Positions 45,403-55,639 of a stretch of DNA of 64,000 bases are shown one piece after another. Both the position numbers and the translations under genes were made by a program. Every line of letters begins with the position of its first letter. Position 1 is the stretch's first letter. The notes beneath the pieces are model-generated. The model ran no database searches. It had not been told where the DNA came from and was given only the letters and a program-made list of their open reading frames with translations. Source of the stretch: Talpa occidentalis (Eukaryota > Chordata > Mammalia > Eulipotyphla > Talpidae); contig NW_023604861.1 of the NCBI RefSeq assembly GCF_014898055.3, positions 83,610,399 through 83,674,398 on the forward strand. Direction: 5' to 3'.

Positions 45403-45674
45403 GGGCCTCCCCGGGTGGCGCAGCGGTTGAGCGCTGGGCTGCGAAGCTGCCCGCAGCCTCTGCAGTGCTGGTTCGATCCCAGGCCACCAGCGAGGGTCCC
45501 ACATGGCACAGCAGACCTCTCCTGCGGCGCCCGCTGCTCCCCTCAGCAGTGTATTTCTTTGTCAGTCTGCCTGTTGTGTTCCCCACTCTGACTCTGGTGA
45601 ATTCTCTCACCCTCCTGAGCTTCTGACTGTACCCAGTGCTTGTATAAATAAATAAATGAATCTTTAAAAAAATA
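45403..45674 (+). mobile_element. tRNA-derived T+ SINE, copy 11
   Basis: A young-looking copy: 'gggcctccccgggtggcgca', B box ggttcgatccc intact, tail 'cccagtgcttgtataaataa' then ATAAATGAATCTTT. Duplication 'atatgccctgtacct' (ending 45402) versus 'atatatcatgtacct' (ending 45690) is imperfect. The 3' A tail runs into an (AT)n stretch. Confidence 0.92.
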
Positions 45675-45690
45675 TATATATCATGTACCT

Positions 45691-47278
45691 ATGGCAATGA
45701 CTAAGTAAGAGAAAAAGAGGAGTCAAGGATAAATGCAAGGTTCTTAGTTTGAATAACTGATTGGGTAGTGGTGACAATAATGGGGAAATGAATGGAGGGA
45801 AAAAAAGGAAAGCATATAGAATAGAAAAACATAAAACACTGAGTTCAGAAACACTACATTTGAAGTATTAGTGGGTCATCCTTAATATCTAATTCTGACA
45901 GCGATGAGAGAGTTTAGAGGAACCATTAGGAAAAAGCAGGTGGAGATTAGGAACTAGAAAGTTTCAGGTTGTCAGAAACCGAACTAGAATGGTATTTCCT
46001 ATAAAATCAATCTTTATGACAGAGGTCAAGTTTAGCCCAATCATTTACATACCATAGAAATAAGGGAGACATCTCTTTCTAGACCCAGAAGGATTCAAAT
46101 ATTATCAGAGGGAAACAAAGCAGTCTCCCCATGGAGACTGCAGAGCATCCCACACACAAAAAAAAGAGGGGCAGTCCATAAATGAAAATCTGTCCCACTG
46201 TCTTTTTTGATAGTTAAATTCATGTAAATATTAGTCACTTGCAGTAGCAAAATTGAGAAGCCACCTAAATTCCTAAATAAAGATTAAAATCAATAAATTA
46301 TGATACAATGATTCAAGCTATTTCTTTCAGAAAAGCTGCTTGTGTTCAGAGAAATAGATACCACATGTCACCTAATAATATTCCTTAAAATCTACACTGT
46401 TGGGGAACTTCGGTTATTTTTCTGTACTTAGTGTAATTATATCAAGATAGGGGATTCTTTCAGACAGGTATCTCCATCTCAAAGCATTTTATAAAGACAG
46501 GATCACCTTACAGTAAAGGTTACCCTGGACAGGAAACCAAACAAGGAACATAAGAAGCAGGAAAGAAAGGAGTGACTGAAGGAGGAGGAATCGAACAGCA
46601 TATTTCCCAAAGTATGTTAATGGATTCTCTGTGAAAAAAAGAAGAGTTCTGGAGGCAATATATGGTCAGTACCATTTTAAGCGTGCTAAGAAGTTCTGCT
46701 ATAAATAAACCCATTGAAATTTGTTTAACTCAGCATGTTCCAAATTCATTTACTATGAAAGTCTTCTACAGTGAGATACTTATTAGCATTCTGTGAACTA
46801 TGGATTCTGCTCACCATAATTTGAGAAAAATGAGCTAAATTAAAAAAGTATTCGTGAACAAAGTAGCTTTGAAAAAAGTAGAAAGGCAAAAATGATTGAA
46901 TTTAGGAGGTTTGACTTCTCAGTGATGTCTTTAAGTAATTGAAGGCATATCATTTATCTTTTTGTGTTAGTTTCTTCTGTCAAATGAAGATAATAATTTG
47001 ATTCTGTTTTACAGAATCCCTGATAAAGTTGCATGATACGCTGGCAGAAATGGTGGCAAATGCCTAACAATGGATTCTCTTCATCCTAACATTTTAACTG
47101 ATCCACAGGTTATTAGTGTTCGGTACTAAGTAAGAGGAGAAAATGCCTTTCAAAGAAGCTGACACTGTCTATAAAATAGGATTTGCAATGGGATAAATAA
47201 ATCTAAGTGCTCAATTGTTATATAGAGATCATCGGTGCTCCTGGAATTCAGAGGACAACACAATTAGCTGGAAGAATT
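45691..47278. other. No gene; possible old L1/HAL1 words
   Basis: The stretch 46200-46330 ('cttgcagtagcaaaattgag', 'aattatgatacaatgattc') resembles decayed L1/HAL1 3' sequence. Nothing else is recognisable up to the full-length L1. Confidence 0.35.
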
Positions 47279-47293
47279 AAGATTTAATCTGGA
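47279..47293 (+). repeat. Target-site duplication, 5' copy
   Basis: aagatttaatctgga, identical to 53627-53641. The bottom-strand nick site reads TCTT/AATT, close to the L1 endonuclease preference TTTT/AA. Confidence 0.93.
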
Positions 47294-48521
47294 GATCAGT
47301 GGGGATCAGAGGGGGCGGAGCAACATGGCAGCGAGGAGACGCTGCGAGTAAGATCTCCCATTAAAAAAAGTTAATAGGGAGGAAAAGCGGCAGGTCCCAG
47401 TGAGAACTGGGACACGGAAGATAAACGGGTGACGCCAGCAAACTACCCGAAGAAGAAAGTGGCCATAAAAGAGGACTAGAAGGGAGGGAAGCGCAGAACC
47501 CTGCTCCCCTCCCCCGCCCACAGAGGCGGCACTCTCCGACCGGCAGAGAGGAGGAAAACAACAAACCAAAACAACCAACAAGAACAAACTACGCAGCAAG
47601 CGGGACCGTGAGTGGAAAGGAACTATTGCAGCCACCACACCCCGTGAACGGGAGCTGAGGCGAACCCTGCAGGATTCGCCGCGGCGGTGAGCGAACGGCT
47701 CCGGGCGCCATTAGAGAAGAACAAAGACCCCGGGAGATGCGCACACAGCCTGGGCTGCCTGTAAGCTGGCGCGGAAAGGGGCACGCTCCGCGAGCTTGAA
47801 AAGCAAGTGCAGACCGGAATCGCGGCTGCCCAGGTACCCGCGCCTGCGACCTAGGCTTGCGGGGAGACGACCTAGGCTTGCAGGGAGACGCGCGGAGGTC
47901 CTCACTGAGGTGAAGGTCCCTCCCTGAGTGAGCAGGAACCAGGCACCCGGGCACGGGAGCAGTGCAAAAGGCGCCATTCCCGCGCCACTGAACTGGGCTA
48001 CAGCCCGCGTCCTGGAACTGAGGGCTTTGAACTGAGACCCGGGGCACGAAAATTCGGGGCGTGGGTTCTCCACGACGGTGGGGCACAAGGCAGACACAGC
48101 ACCCCAAAGCTGTTGAGGTGTACCCTACCATTCCCGCTCTGTTCCCTGTCCCACGGGGTGGGGGGGACGAAAAACAGCCCCCCAAGGACAATAGGAGAGA
48201 TCTCTGGCGCCACCTAGTGACCAGGAAAAAAAAAGTCACAAACACCCCATAGAACAGGAAATTTCTTAAGACTGCTTGAAAAGGGCAGAAGGCTTCTGCA
48301 GTGGCCAGCCGGGAAGTTATTCCACGCCAGGCCCCTTGCGACCAGCAGTCTGAGCCCACAGAGGGAGCAGGCACCCACGTCCGGGGCAGACCGGGTGTGC
48401 AGAAGAGTGTGCCTGAAACCGGAGGCGCAGGGACTGCATCCCGCTTCGCCATTTGAGAAAAGGGACATTTCTTCAGTAAAAACTGCCTAAAACCAGCAGA
48501 AAGCTCCCCCAGAAGGCAGAG
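47294..48521 (+). promoter_or_regulatory. LINE-1 5' UTR with internal promoter
   Basis: The L1 5' UTR normally carries an internal pol II promoter. Here it is CpG- and G+C-rich, in contrast to all flanking DNA. The sequence caacatggc at 47321-47329 sits ~28 bases from the element start and resembles the YY1 site used for start positioning in L1s. A 21-bp unit (cgacctaggcttgcggggaga) is duplicated at 47847-47888. A long antisense open frame (48452 to 47589) crosses it. Promoter activity is inferred from family knowledge only. Confidence 0.8.
47847..47888 (+). repeat. 21-bp tandem duplication in L1 5' UTR
   Basis: cgacctaggcttgcggggaga followed by cgacctaggcttgcagggaga, with one difference. 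Variable monomer or tandem units in 5' UTRs are a known route of L1 promoter change. Only two units are seen here. Confidence 0.88.
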
Positions 48522-49546
48522 ATGGCTCCTGGAAGAGCCAGAGGGGAGCGGAGAAGTTCACCCAAGATGCCAGTCAGTCCGAGCATCACAGTGTCCAACG
48601 CATACGACAAATTAGAAAACAGACAGTAGGGAGTAGAAGAACCACACGCAACCTAACAACTCCTCAGGAAAGAAGCACACCACAAAAAGAAAACCACTCC
48701 CCAGATTGCAACGACAGCAACTTGGAAGAACTTCTGAGCCTTCCAGAAAGAGAATTTAAAATTGCCATGATTAAAAAAGTGATAGATCAAAAGAAGGAAA
48801 TTGAGTCCCTAAAGAGGGAAGTAAAAGAAATGCAGGAGATCAAAGAATTAATGGAGGAACTAAAGAACTCCGGGAAAAGCAAGGAAAGCAGAATAGATGA
48901 AATGGAAGAACGAATAAGTTCTCTTGAAGACACAGAAATAAAAAGAACCAAAACAGAAAAGGAAAGAGAAGTACGAAGGAAAAGAATGAAGAAAGACTTC
49001 GAGAACTATCTGACTCCATGAGGAAAGGAAATATAAGAGTTATAGGAATTCCAGAAGGAGAGGAGAGAGATGTAGGAACAGAGAAAATATTCCAGGAGAT
49101 AATTGAAGAGAACTTCCCAAATGCGAAGAAGGAGCTGAAAATTGATATACAAGAAGCAAGAAGAACACCAAACTTCCACGACGAAAGGAAAAACACAGCA
49201 AGACACATAATAGTAAAGCTCCCAAGAATCCAGGACAAGGAAAAAATAATGAAGCTGACAAGAGGGAAGAAACATAACATTCAAAGGAAAACCAATCAGG
49301 CTGACATCAGACTTCTCTGAAGAAACACTACGGGCAAGGAGAGAGTGGAGGGACATAGTCAACAGACTCCAAGAAAACAGATGCCAACCAAGAATACTCT
49401 ATCCCGCAAAGCTCTCTTTCCTCCATGAAGAAAGAATATGGACCTTCCCAGACAAAGAGAAACTCCGGAATTTCATTACGAATAAACCCCCACTCCAAAA
49501 AATACTACAAGGAATCCTAAAGCCAGAACCTCAGAGGGACGAATAA
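48522..49546 (+). pseudogene. LINE-1 ORF1 (RNA-binding chaperone), frameshifted
   Basis: ORF1p is the trimeric nucleic-acid chaperone that coats L1 RNA in cytoplasmic particles. The likely start is the ATG at 48522 (or 48567, same frame), but this frame hits a stop at 48627-48629. The protein-like text then continues in a second frame (SLPEREFKIAMIKKVIDQ at ~48740, and a Lys/Glu-rich coiled-coil-like stretch to ~48950). It moves to a third frame for the RRM-like part (NIRVIGIPEGEE, ~49030). Near 49270 it changes again, ending at the stop 49544-49546 after 'KPEPQRDE'. At least three frame changes mean no functional ORF1p. Confidence 0.92.
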
Positions 49547-49618
49547 CAACGAAAGAAGACCAAAAAAAAAAAAAAAGTTATTAAAAGAATAAATAAAATC
49601 AAAGGAAAGACAAACATA

Positions 49619-51931
49619 ATGGCAAATACAGATGCTAACATATCAATATTAACTCTAAATGTAAATGGACTAAACTCTTCAATAAAAAGACACAGAGTTG
49701 CAGCCTGGATTAAGAAACAAAACCCAACCTTTTGCTGTCTCCAGGAAACACATTTAGCTACAAAAGATAAAAATAGGCTCAAAGTCAAAGGATGGAAAAC
49801 AATCCTACAAGCAAATGGGCCAAAAAAGAAAGCAGGAACAGCTATACTTATATCAGATAAAACAGACTTCAAACTCAAAAAAATAAAAAGAGACCCCAAT
49901 GGTCACTACATTATGATTAAGGGGACAATACTTCAAGAAGAAATAACACTCATTAACATATACTCACCAAACGAAAGAGCACCAAAATATATCAGACAAC
50001 TGTTGTCCTCTCTGAAAACAGACATCAGAGAAAACACATACGTAGTGGGAGACTTCAACACACCACTATCAACAATGGATAGATCAACAAGACAAAAAAT
50101 AAGTAAAGAAACTAAAGCTCTAAATAAGGACCTAGAGCATTTGGGCTTAACAGACATCTATAGAACACTAAACCCAAAAAAAACGGAGTACACATTTTTC
50201 TCAAGCGCACACGGATCATTCTCCAGGATCGATCACATACTGGGGCACAAGACAAACATCAACAGATACACCAAGATTGAAATCATACCAACCATCTTTT
50301 CTGACCACGAAGGCATCAAACTAGAAATAAATCATAAAAAGAAGGCAAGGAACTATCCTACCTCATGGAGATTAAAAGCCACACTACTGGAAGACCACTG
50401 GACTAATGAGGAGATCAAAGAAGAAATTAAAAAATTCTTTGAACTGAATGACAAGGAGGACACCAATATCCTAAATGTATGGGATGCAGCAAAAGCAGTA
50501 ATAAGAGGAAAATATATAGCAATAGAAGCTCACATCAAAAAACAAGAAAGAACTCAAAGAAACAACCTAATCTCGAAGCTCAAAGATCTAGAAAAAGAAC
50601 AACAAAAAAACCCCAAATCCAGTAGAAGAAAAGAAATAATAAAAACCAAAGCAGAAATAAATGAAATTGAAACTAAAAAAACAATCCAAAAGATCAATGA
50701 AACCAAGAGCTGGTTCTTTGAAAAAATAAATAAAATAGACAAACCCCTAGCCAGGCTCACAAAGGAAAAAAGGGAGAAAGCACAAATACACAGGATCATA
50801 AATGAAAGAGGAGAAATCACAATGGACACAGCAGAAATCAAAAGAATAATCAGTAACTACTATGAACAGTTATATGGAAACAAGTTCAACAATCTAGAGG
50901 AGATGGACAAATTCCTACAACTCTACAATCACCCAAAGCTAGATAAAGAAGAAATAGAACACCTAAACAGACCAATTACAAGCAGCGAAATTGAAATGGT
51001 AATCAAAAACCTCCCCAAAAACAAAAGCCCAGGACCTGATGGATTTACAAATGAATTCTACCAAACATTCAGAGACGAATTAGTGCCTATCCTTCACAAA
51101 CTCTTCCAAAAAATTGAGAAGGAAGGGACAATACCAAACACGTTCTATGAAGCCAATATTACACTAATACCAAAACCGAATAAGGACAACACAAAAAAGG
51201 AAAACTATAGGCCAATCTCCCTAATGAACACTGATGCAAAAATCCTCAATAAAATTTTAGCTATCAGAATCCAACAATGTATCCATAAGATAATTCACCA
51301 CGACCAAGTTGGATTCATTCCAGGGGCACAAGGATGGTTTAACATCCGAAAATCAATCAATGTTATCCAACACATCAACAAAAAGAAATATAAAAACCAT
51401 ATGATAATATCAATAGATGCTGAGAAAGCTTTCGACAAAGTGCAACACCCATTCATGATAAAAGCCCTTGAAATTCTTGGGATACAAGGAACATACCTCA
51501 ACATCATAAAGGCCATCTATGACAAGCCAACAGCCAGTATCATTCTCAATGGTGAAAAGCTGAAAGCAATTCCATTAAGATCTGGAACAAGACAAGGATG
51601 TCCACTCTCACCACTGCTTTTCAATATAATACTGGAAGTCCTAGCCAGAGCAATAAGACAAGAGAAAGACATACAAGGAATCCAAATAGGAAAAGAAGAA
51701 GTCAAACTATCACTATTTGCAGATGATATGATAATATACATAGAGAACCCCAAAATCTCCACAGAAAAACTAATTCAACTCATCAGTCAGTTCAGTAAAG
51801 TGGCAGGATACAAAATCAACACGCAAAAGTCAGTAGCCTTCCTATACACAAACAATAAATCTGAAGAAGAAGAAATCAAAAAAACCACCCCTTTTATTAT
51901 TGAAACAAAAAAATCAAATATTTGGGAATAA
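49619..51931 (+). CDS. Intact EN-RT segment of LINE-1 ORF2 (770 residues, C-truncated)
   Basis: This is the uninterrupted first part of ORF2, starting [17 protein letters not shown] at the canonical position after the ORF1 spacer. Residues 1-240 form an AP-endonuclease-like domain with Asn14, Glu43 (QETH), Asp145 and Asn147 (GDFN), Asp205 (RIDH) and the Asp229-His230 pair (SDH). All are at the numbering usual for mammalian L1. Residues ~500-765 form the reverse transcriptase with motif A Asp600 ([10 protein letters not shown]) and catalytic FADD, Asp702-Asp703. The frame ends with ten aberrant residues after the 51906 deletion, so the C-terminal ~500 residues are missing. If expressed, it would be an endonuclease-RT fragment. 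Expression is unknown. Confidence 0.85.
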   Translation: MANTDANISILTLNVNGLNSSIKRHRVAAWIKKQNPTFCCLQETHLATKDKNRLKVKGWKTILQANGPKKKAGTAILISDKTDFKLKKIKRDPNGHYIMIKGTILQEEITLINIYSPNERAPKYIRQLLSSLKTDIRENTYVVGDFNTPLSTMDRSTRQKISKETKALNKDLEHLGLTDIYRTLNPKKTEYTFFSSAHGSFSRIDHILGHKTNINRYTKIEIIPTIFSDHEGIKLEINHKKKARNYPTSWRLKATLLEDHWTNEEIKEEIKKFFELNDKEDTNILNVWDAAKAVIRGKYIAIEAHIKKQERTQRNNLISKLKDLEKEQQKNPKSSRRKEIIKTKAEINEIETKKTIQKINETKSWFFEKINKIDKPLARLTKEKREKAQIHRIINERGEITMDTAEIKRIISNYYEQLYGNKFNNLEEMDKFLQLYNHPKLDKEEIEHLNRPITSSEIEMVIKNLPKNKSPGPDGFTNEFYQTFRDELVPILHKLFQKIEKEGTIPNTFYEANITLIPKPNKDNTKKENYRPISLMNTDAKILNKILAIRIQQCIHKIIHHDQVGFIPGAQGWFNIRKSINVIQHINKKKYKNHMIISIDAEKAFDKVQHPFMIKALEILGIQGTYLNIIKAIYDKPTASIILNGEKLKAIPLRSGTRQGCPLSPLLFNIILEVLARAIRQEKDIQGIQIGKEEVKLSLFADDMIIYIENPKISTEKLIQLISQFSKVAGYKINTQKSVAFLYTNNKSEEEEIKKTTPFIIETKKSNIWE

Positions 51932-53443
51932 ATCTAACAAAAGAGGTAAAGGACCTATACAAAGAAAACTATAAAACACTGTTAAAAGAAATAGAAGAAG
52001 ACACAAAGAAATGGAAAGACATCCCCTGCTCATGGATTGGAAGAATAAACATTATTAAAACGGCCATCCTACCAAAAGCAATATACAGATTCAATGCTAT
52101 TCCAATCAAAATCTCAATGGCATTCTTCAAAGAAATATAACAATTATTGATGAAATTCATATGGAATCACCAAAAACCCCGAATAGCCAAAGCTCTACTG
52201 AAAAAAAAAGAAGGAAATGGAGGCATCACACTCCCAGACTTCAAACTATACTACAAAGCCATAATCATCAAAACTGCATGGTATTGGAACAAGAACAGAC
52301 ATACAGACCAATGGAATCGAATAGAAAATCCAGAAATCAACCCACAGATTTATGGTCAACTAATCTTTGACAAAGGAGCAAAGACTATGCATTGGAGCAA
52401 AGAAAGTTTGTTCAATAAATGGTGCTGGGAAAACTGGGTCGCTACATGCAAAAGAATGAAGCTTGACCACTACCTCACACCATACACAAAAATCAACTCA
52501 AAATGGATTAAAGAACTAGACATAAGACCTGAAACCATAAAATACATAGAAGGAAATATAGGCGAAACACTACGTGATATGCACATCAAAGACATCTTTA
52601 CAGACACATCACCCAAAGCAGTGATAGTGAAGACAAAGATAAACAGCTGGGACTACATCAAATTAAAGAGCTTCTGCACAGCAAAAGAGACAATAACAAA
52701 AACAAAGAGAAACCCCACCAACTGGGAGAACATTTTTGCACCAACACTAATGATAAAGAACTGATCACAAAAATCTGCAAAGAGCTGATGAGACTCAGCA
52801 ACAACAAAGAAAATAATCCAGTCAAAAATGGGCAGAAGAGCTAAAAAGGAACTTCTCTGAAGAGGAAATGCAAATGGCCAACAGACATATGAAAAAATGT
52901 TCAACATCACTTGCAATCAGGGAAATGCAAATCAAAACTACCGTGAGATACCATCTCACACCAGTGAGAATGGCACATATTAAAAAAACTAGCAACAACA
53001 AATGTTGGCGAGGATGTGGAGAAAAAGGAACTCTTCTGCACTGTTGGTGGGAGTGCAAACTGGTCCAACCACTATGGAGAGCTGTGTGGAGATTTCTGGA
53101 CCTACTAAACATAGAGCTTCCATATGATCCAGCAATTCCACTCCTAGGTATTTACCCAAAGGACACAGAAACATCAATTCCAAAGAGCACCTGCACCCCT
53201 ATGTTTATAGCAGCACTGTTTACAATAGCTAAGCTTTGGAAACAACCCAAATGCCCAAAAGTAGATGACTGGATCAAGAAGATGTGGCACATATATACCA
53301 TGGAATATTACTCAGCATTCAAAAAAGATAAACACATGCAATTTGCAGCAACATGGATGGCGCTGGAAGGGATCATGCTCAGCGAAATAAGCCAGAAAGA
53401 AAAAGGAAAATACCGGATGGTCTCACTCATAGCAGGAATCTAG
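49619..53443 (+). pseudogene. LINE-1 ORF2 (endonuclease/reverse transcriptase), broken
   Basis: ORF2p nicks the target DNA and reverse-transcribes L1 RNA from the nick. The frame is open for 770 codons, then broken by a one-base loss at about 51906 (the truncated L1 has an extra C there). A G-to-T nonsense change (ATA TAA) follows at 52138-52140. Single-base losses near 52741 and 52826, judged against the truncated copy, complete the damage. The C-terminal segment 52868-53443 retains the complete CX3CX7HX4C zinc-knuckle-like motif (CWRGC ... H ... C). Because several lesions are absent from the truncated relative, most arose after these copies diverged. Confidence 0.95.
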
Positions 53444-53626
53444 AAAACTTAAATAAGGGACCAGGAAAATGAATATAAGAAAGTGAAAATCAAAATCAAC
53501 AAAAAACTATGAACCAGAGACACTTTTTGGGGGGTGGGGGGCGGGAGGGGAAGGATTGGGGTCAGAATGGGGCGTTTGCAATTGTATGGGGGAATATAAA
53601 AATAAAATTTAAGATTAAAAAAAAAA
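53444..53626 (+). other. LINE-1 3' UTR with G-rich tract and poly(A) signal
   Basis: It follows the ORF2 stop. The G-rich polypurine tract at 53527-53572 contains several runs of three or more G. It is shared with 44584-44632 and, as its complement, with 40830-40880. 'aataaaattt' precedes the A-rich tail. G-quadruplex-prone tracts at this place are a known L1 feature. Confidence 0.88.
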
Positions 53627-53641
53627 AAGATTTAATCTGGA
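53627..53641 (+). repeat. Target-site duplication, 3' copy
   Basis: aagatttaatctgga, identical to 47279-47293, directly after the A-rich tail. Confidence 0.93.
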
Positions 53642-53978
53642 TATTGAAGTTCTGTTGGGAAATAGGTAGAAAGCAGGCATTTCAGGGGGTGAAACCCAGT
53701 ATGAATGAAAATAGGAATGAAAATAACATTCCTAAGAGTGAACAAACAGGATTTACAGGCATGTGTCAGAAAATAGTGATTAAAAAAAAAAGTCACTGAA
53801 ATGTTTTTCACATCAATGAGAACAGGTGGAGATAAACTGTAAGGTAATTAAAACATCAAGTGATAAAATTAAAACAAGAATGTTTGATGCAAAAATGCTC
53901 ACTGAAAACAGAATCTAGTTCTAGTTTAACATGGTGGAAGATTTTACCAGCTCTTCTAACTTCCTAGTATCCATGAAA

Positions 53979-53979
53979 A

Positions 53980-54026
<47 letters not shown>
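53979..54026. repeat. (AC)n microsatellite
   Basis: About 24 AC units with one AT and one GC interruption. Confidence 0.96.
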
Positions 54027-54027
<1 letters not shown>

Positions 54028-54189
54028 TTCCTTAAATAGTAATAGCACTATGAATTTAAAAGACCTGATTGCCCAATCTGGGGAATGGTTCTGGGAAAAA
54101 TTATGCATGAAGCAAAATTAAATTAAATCTTCATTTTAGAACATTCTCCAAAATAAATTCTAGAGCATTTATAATCTAAATATTAAAAA

Positions 54190-54737
54190 ATGGAACAACA
54201 AAATATAAATAAAGGTATTAATCTTATTTCTGATTGTGAAAAGACTTTTAAAAAACTAAAAGCAATACATCAGACTGAAAAGCTTTTGTAGAGCAAAAGA
54301 AACCACCACAAAAACAAAGATAGTCTACTGATGGGAGAAGATATTTGTATATCATATATCTGACAAGGGGTTAATTTCCAAAAAATACAAAGAATCCAAA
54401 CAATTCAACAACAAAAAGCAAACAACCTAATTAAAAATTGGGAGACCTGAACAGACACTCTCCAAAGAAGACATATAGATGGTCTAGAGGTACATGATAA
54501 AATGTTCAACATCACTATTATAAGGGAAATGCAAATCAAAACCAGGAGATACCATTTCATACCTGTGTGAATGGCTTATTATCAAAAGACTGCAAACACC
54601 AAGTATTGGCAAAGATAAGAAGAAAAAGTAACTCTCATATGCTATTGGTGGGAACGTACATTGGTATAACCTCTATGGAAAATAGCATGGGGATTCCTCA
54701 GAAAACTAAACATGAATATACCCAGCAATACATTTTT
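54190..54737 (+). mobile_element. Old LINE-1, ORF2 C-terminal part (before SINE)
   Basis: Degenerate L1 text: 'aaaagcttttgtagagcaaa', 'gatatttgtatatcatatat', 'atgttcaacatcactattat', 'ctattggtgggaacgtacat', 'accctctatgg'-like and 'cccagcaatacatttt'. It corresponds to 52660-53140 of the young L1 but belongs to a much older family. It is interrupted by SINE copy 12. Confidence 0.85.
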
Positions 54738-55036
54738 TTTAAATTCTTTTTTTTTTAAGATTTATTTATTTATTTATACAAGCACTGGGTACAGTCAGAA
54801 GCGCGGGGTTGGGGGGGTGGTGGTGAGAGAATTCACCAGAGCCAGAGCAGCGAGCAAAGCAGGCAGAAGGACCGAAGTACACTGCTGAGGGGAGCAGCGG
54901 GCGGCAGGAGAGGTCTGCGCGCCATGTGGGACCCTCCTCCGGTGGCTGGGGAGCAGCCAGGGATCGAACTGGTGCTGCAGAGGCTGCGGGCAGCTTCGCA
55001 ACCCAGTGCTCAACCGCTGCGCCACCGGGGAGACCC
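54738..55036 (-). mobile_element. tRNA-derived T+ SINE, copy 12
   Basis: A young-looking minus-strand copy with well-preserved A and B boxes (ggatcgaact reversed) ending 'ccggggagaccc'. The duplication ccagcaatacattttt flanks it at 54722-54737 and 55037-55052. It splits an old L1. It has a small GT/GGGGG expansion at 54806-54824 near the body end. Confidence 0.92.
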
Positions 55037-55600
55037 CCAGCAATACATTTTTAAGGTTTATCTGAAGAATATGAAAACACTCATTCAAAAATGATATCTG
55101 TATCCCTATGTTCAACTAACAGATGACTGGAAAAGAAGTTGTGGTACACATACTCAATAGAATACTTCTCAGCTATTAAAATAGATAAAATCTTGCCTTT
55201 TGCCATAACATGGATAATTATGCTATGTGAAATAAGTCAGAAAGTAAAAGACAATTACCCAATGGTTTCACTCATATATGAAATGTAAGTAGCAAAGGGG
55301 AAAAAAAGGGCGAAACACACAACAAAATAAAGTAACTCTGGAAAATATGGTGGTTACCAGGAAGGAAGGGAAAGGAAGTAGAGGATAAGGTAGAGAGGGC
55401 TTTTAAATAGCGTGATGGCACCAGAACTTCCATGGTAGGTGACTGAAGCATATACAAATATAGAGATGTGAAGCTGTACTCCCAAAATTGTATTTTTGTA
55501 AATGAATGGAAAATAGAAAAAAATTGATTATATATATGTAACTAATATAAATCAATAATTTATTTTTATTTTTATAAATTAAAAAATATTAATTTTTAAA
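55037..55600 (+). mobile_element. Old LINE-1, ORF2 end and 3' UTR (after SINE)
   Basis: Continues the element: 'ctgtatccctatgttcaact', 'gactggaaaagaagttgtgg', 'aataagtcagaaagtaaaag', 'ggtttcactcatatatgaaa', then an older-type 3' UTR ('actctggaaaatatggtggt', 'ccaggaaggaaggg') lacking the G tract of the young L1s. Confidence 0.82.
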
Positions 55601-55639
55601 CAATATTTGCTTCCCCCATAAATCAATAATTTAAAAAAA

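Larger units (their letters stand above)
47294..53626 (+). mobile_element. Full-length young LINE-1 (non-LTR retrotransposon)
   Basis: About 6.3 kb with all L1 parts in order. It has a G+C-rich 5' UTR (47294-48521), broken ORF1 (48522-49546), a 72-base inter-ORF spacer, broken ORF2 (49619-53443), and a 3' UTR with G-rich tract, 'aataaaattt' and A-rich tail. The perfect 15-bp duplication and start at an intact 5' end show a complete target-primed insertion. The restored length of ORF2 would equal the usual 1275 residues, because its three single-base deletions sum to one codon. No autonomous mobility is expected. It is of the same subfamily as the truncated copy at 42450-44694. Confidence 0.97.

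Noticed and set aside
47589..48452. A 287-residue minus-strand open frame as a real gene.
   Set aside because: It lies antisense inside the G+C-rich L1 5' UTR, where stop codons are rare. Listed as a hypothesis only.
53979..54026. The long AC tract (and other A/T or dinucleotide tracts) as a CRISPR-like or regulatory array.
   Set aside because: A uniform dinucleotide microsatellite with no spacers.
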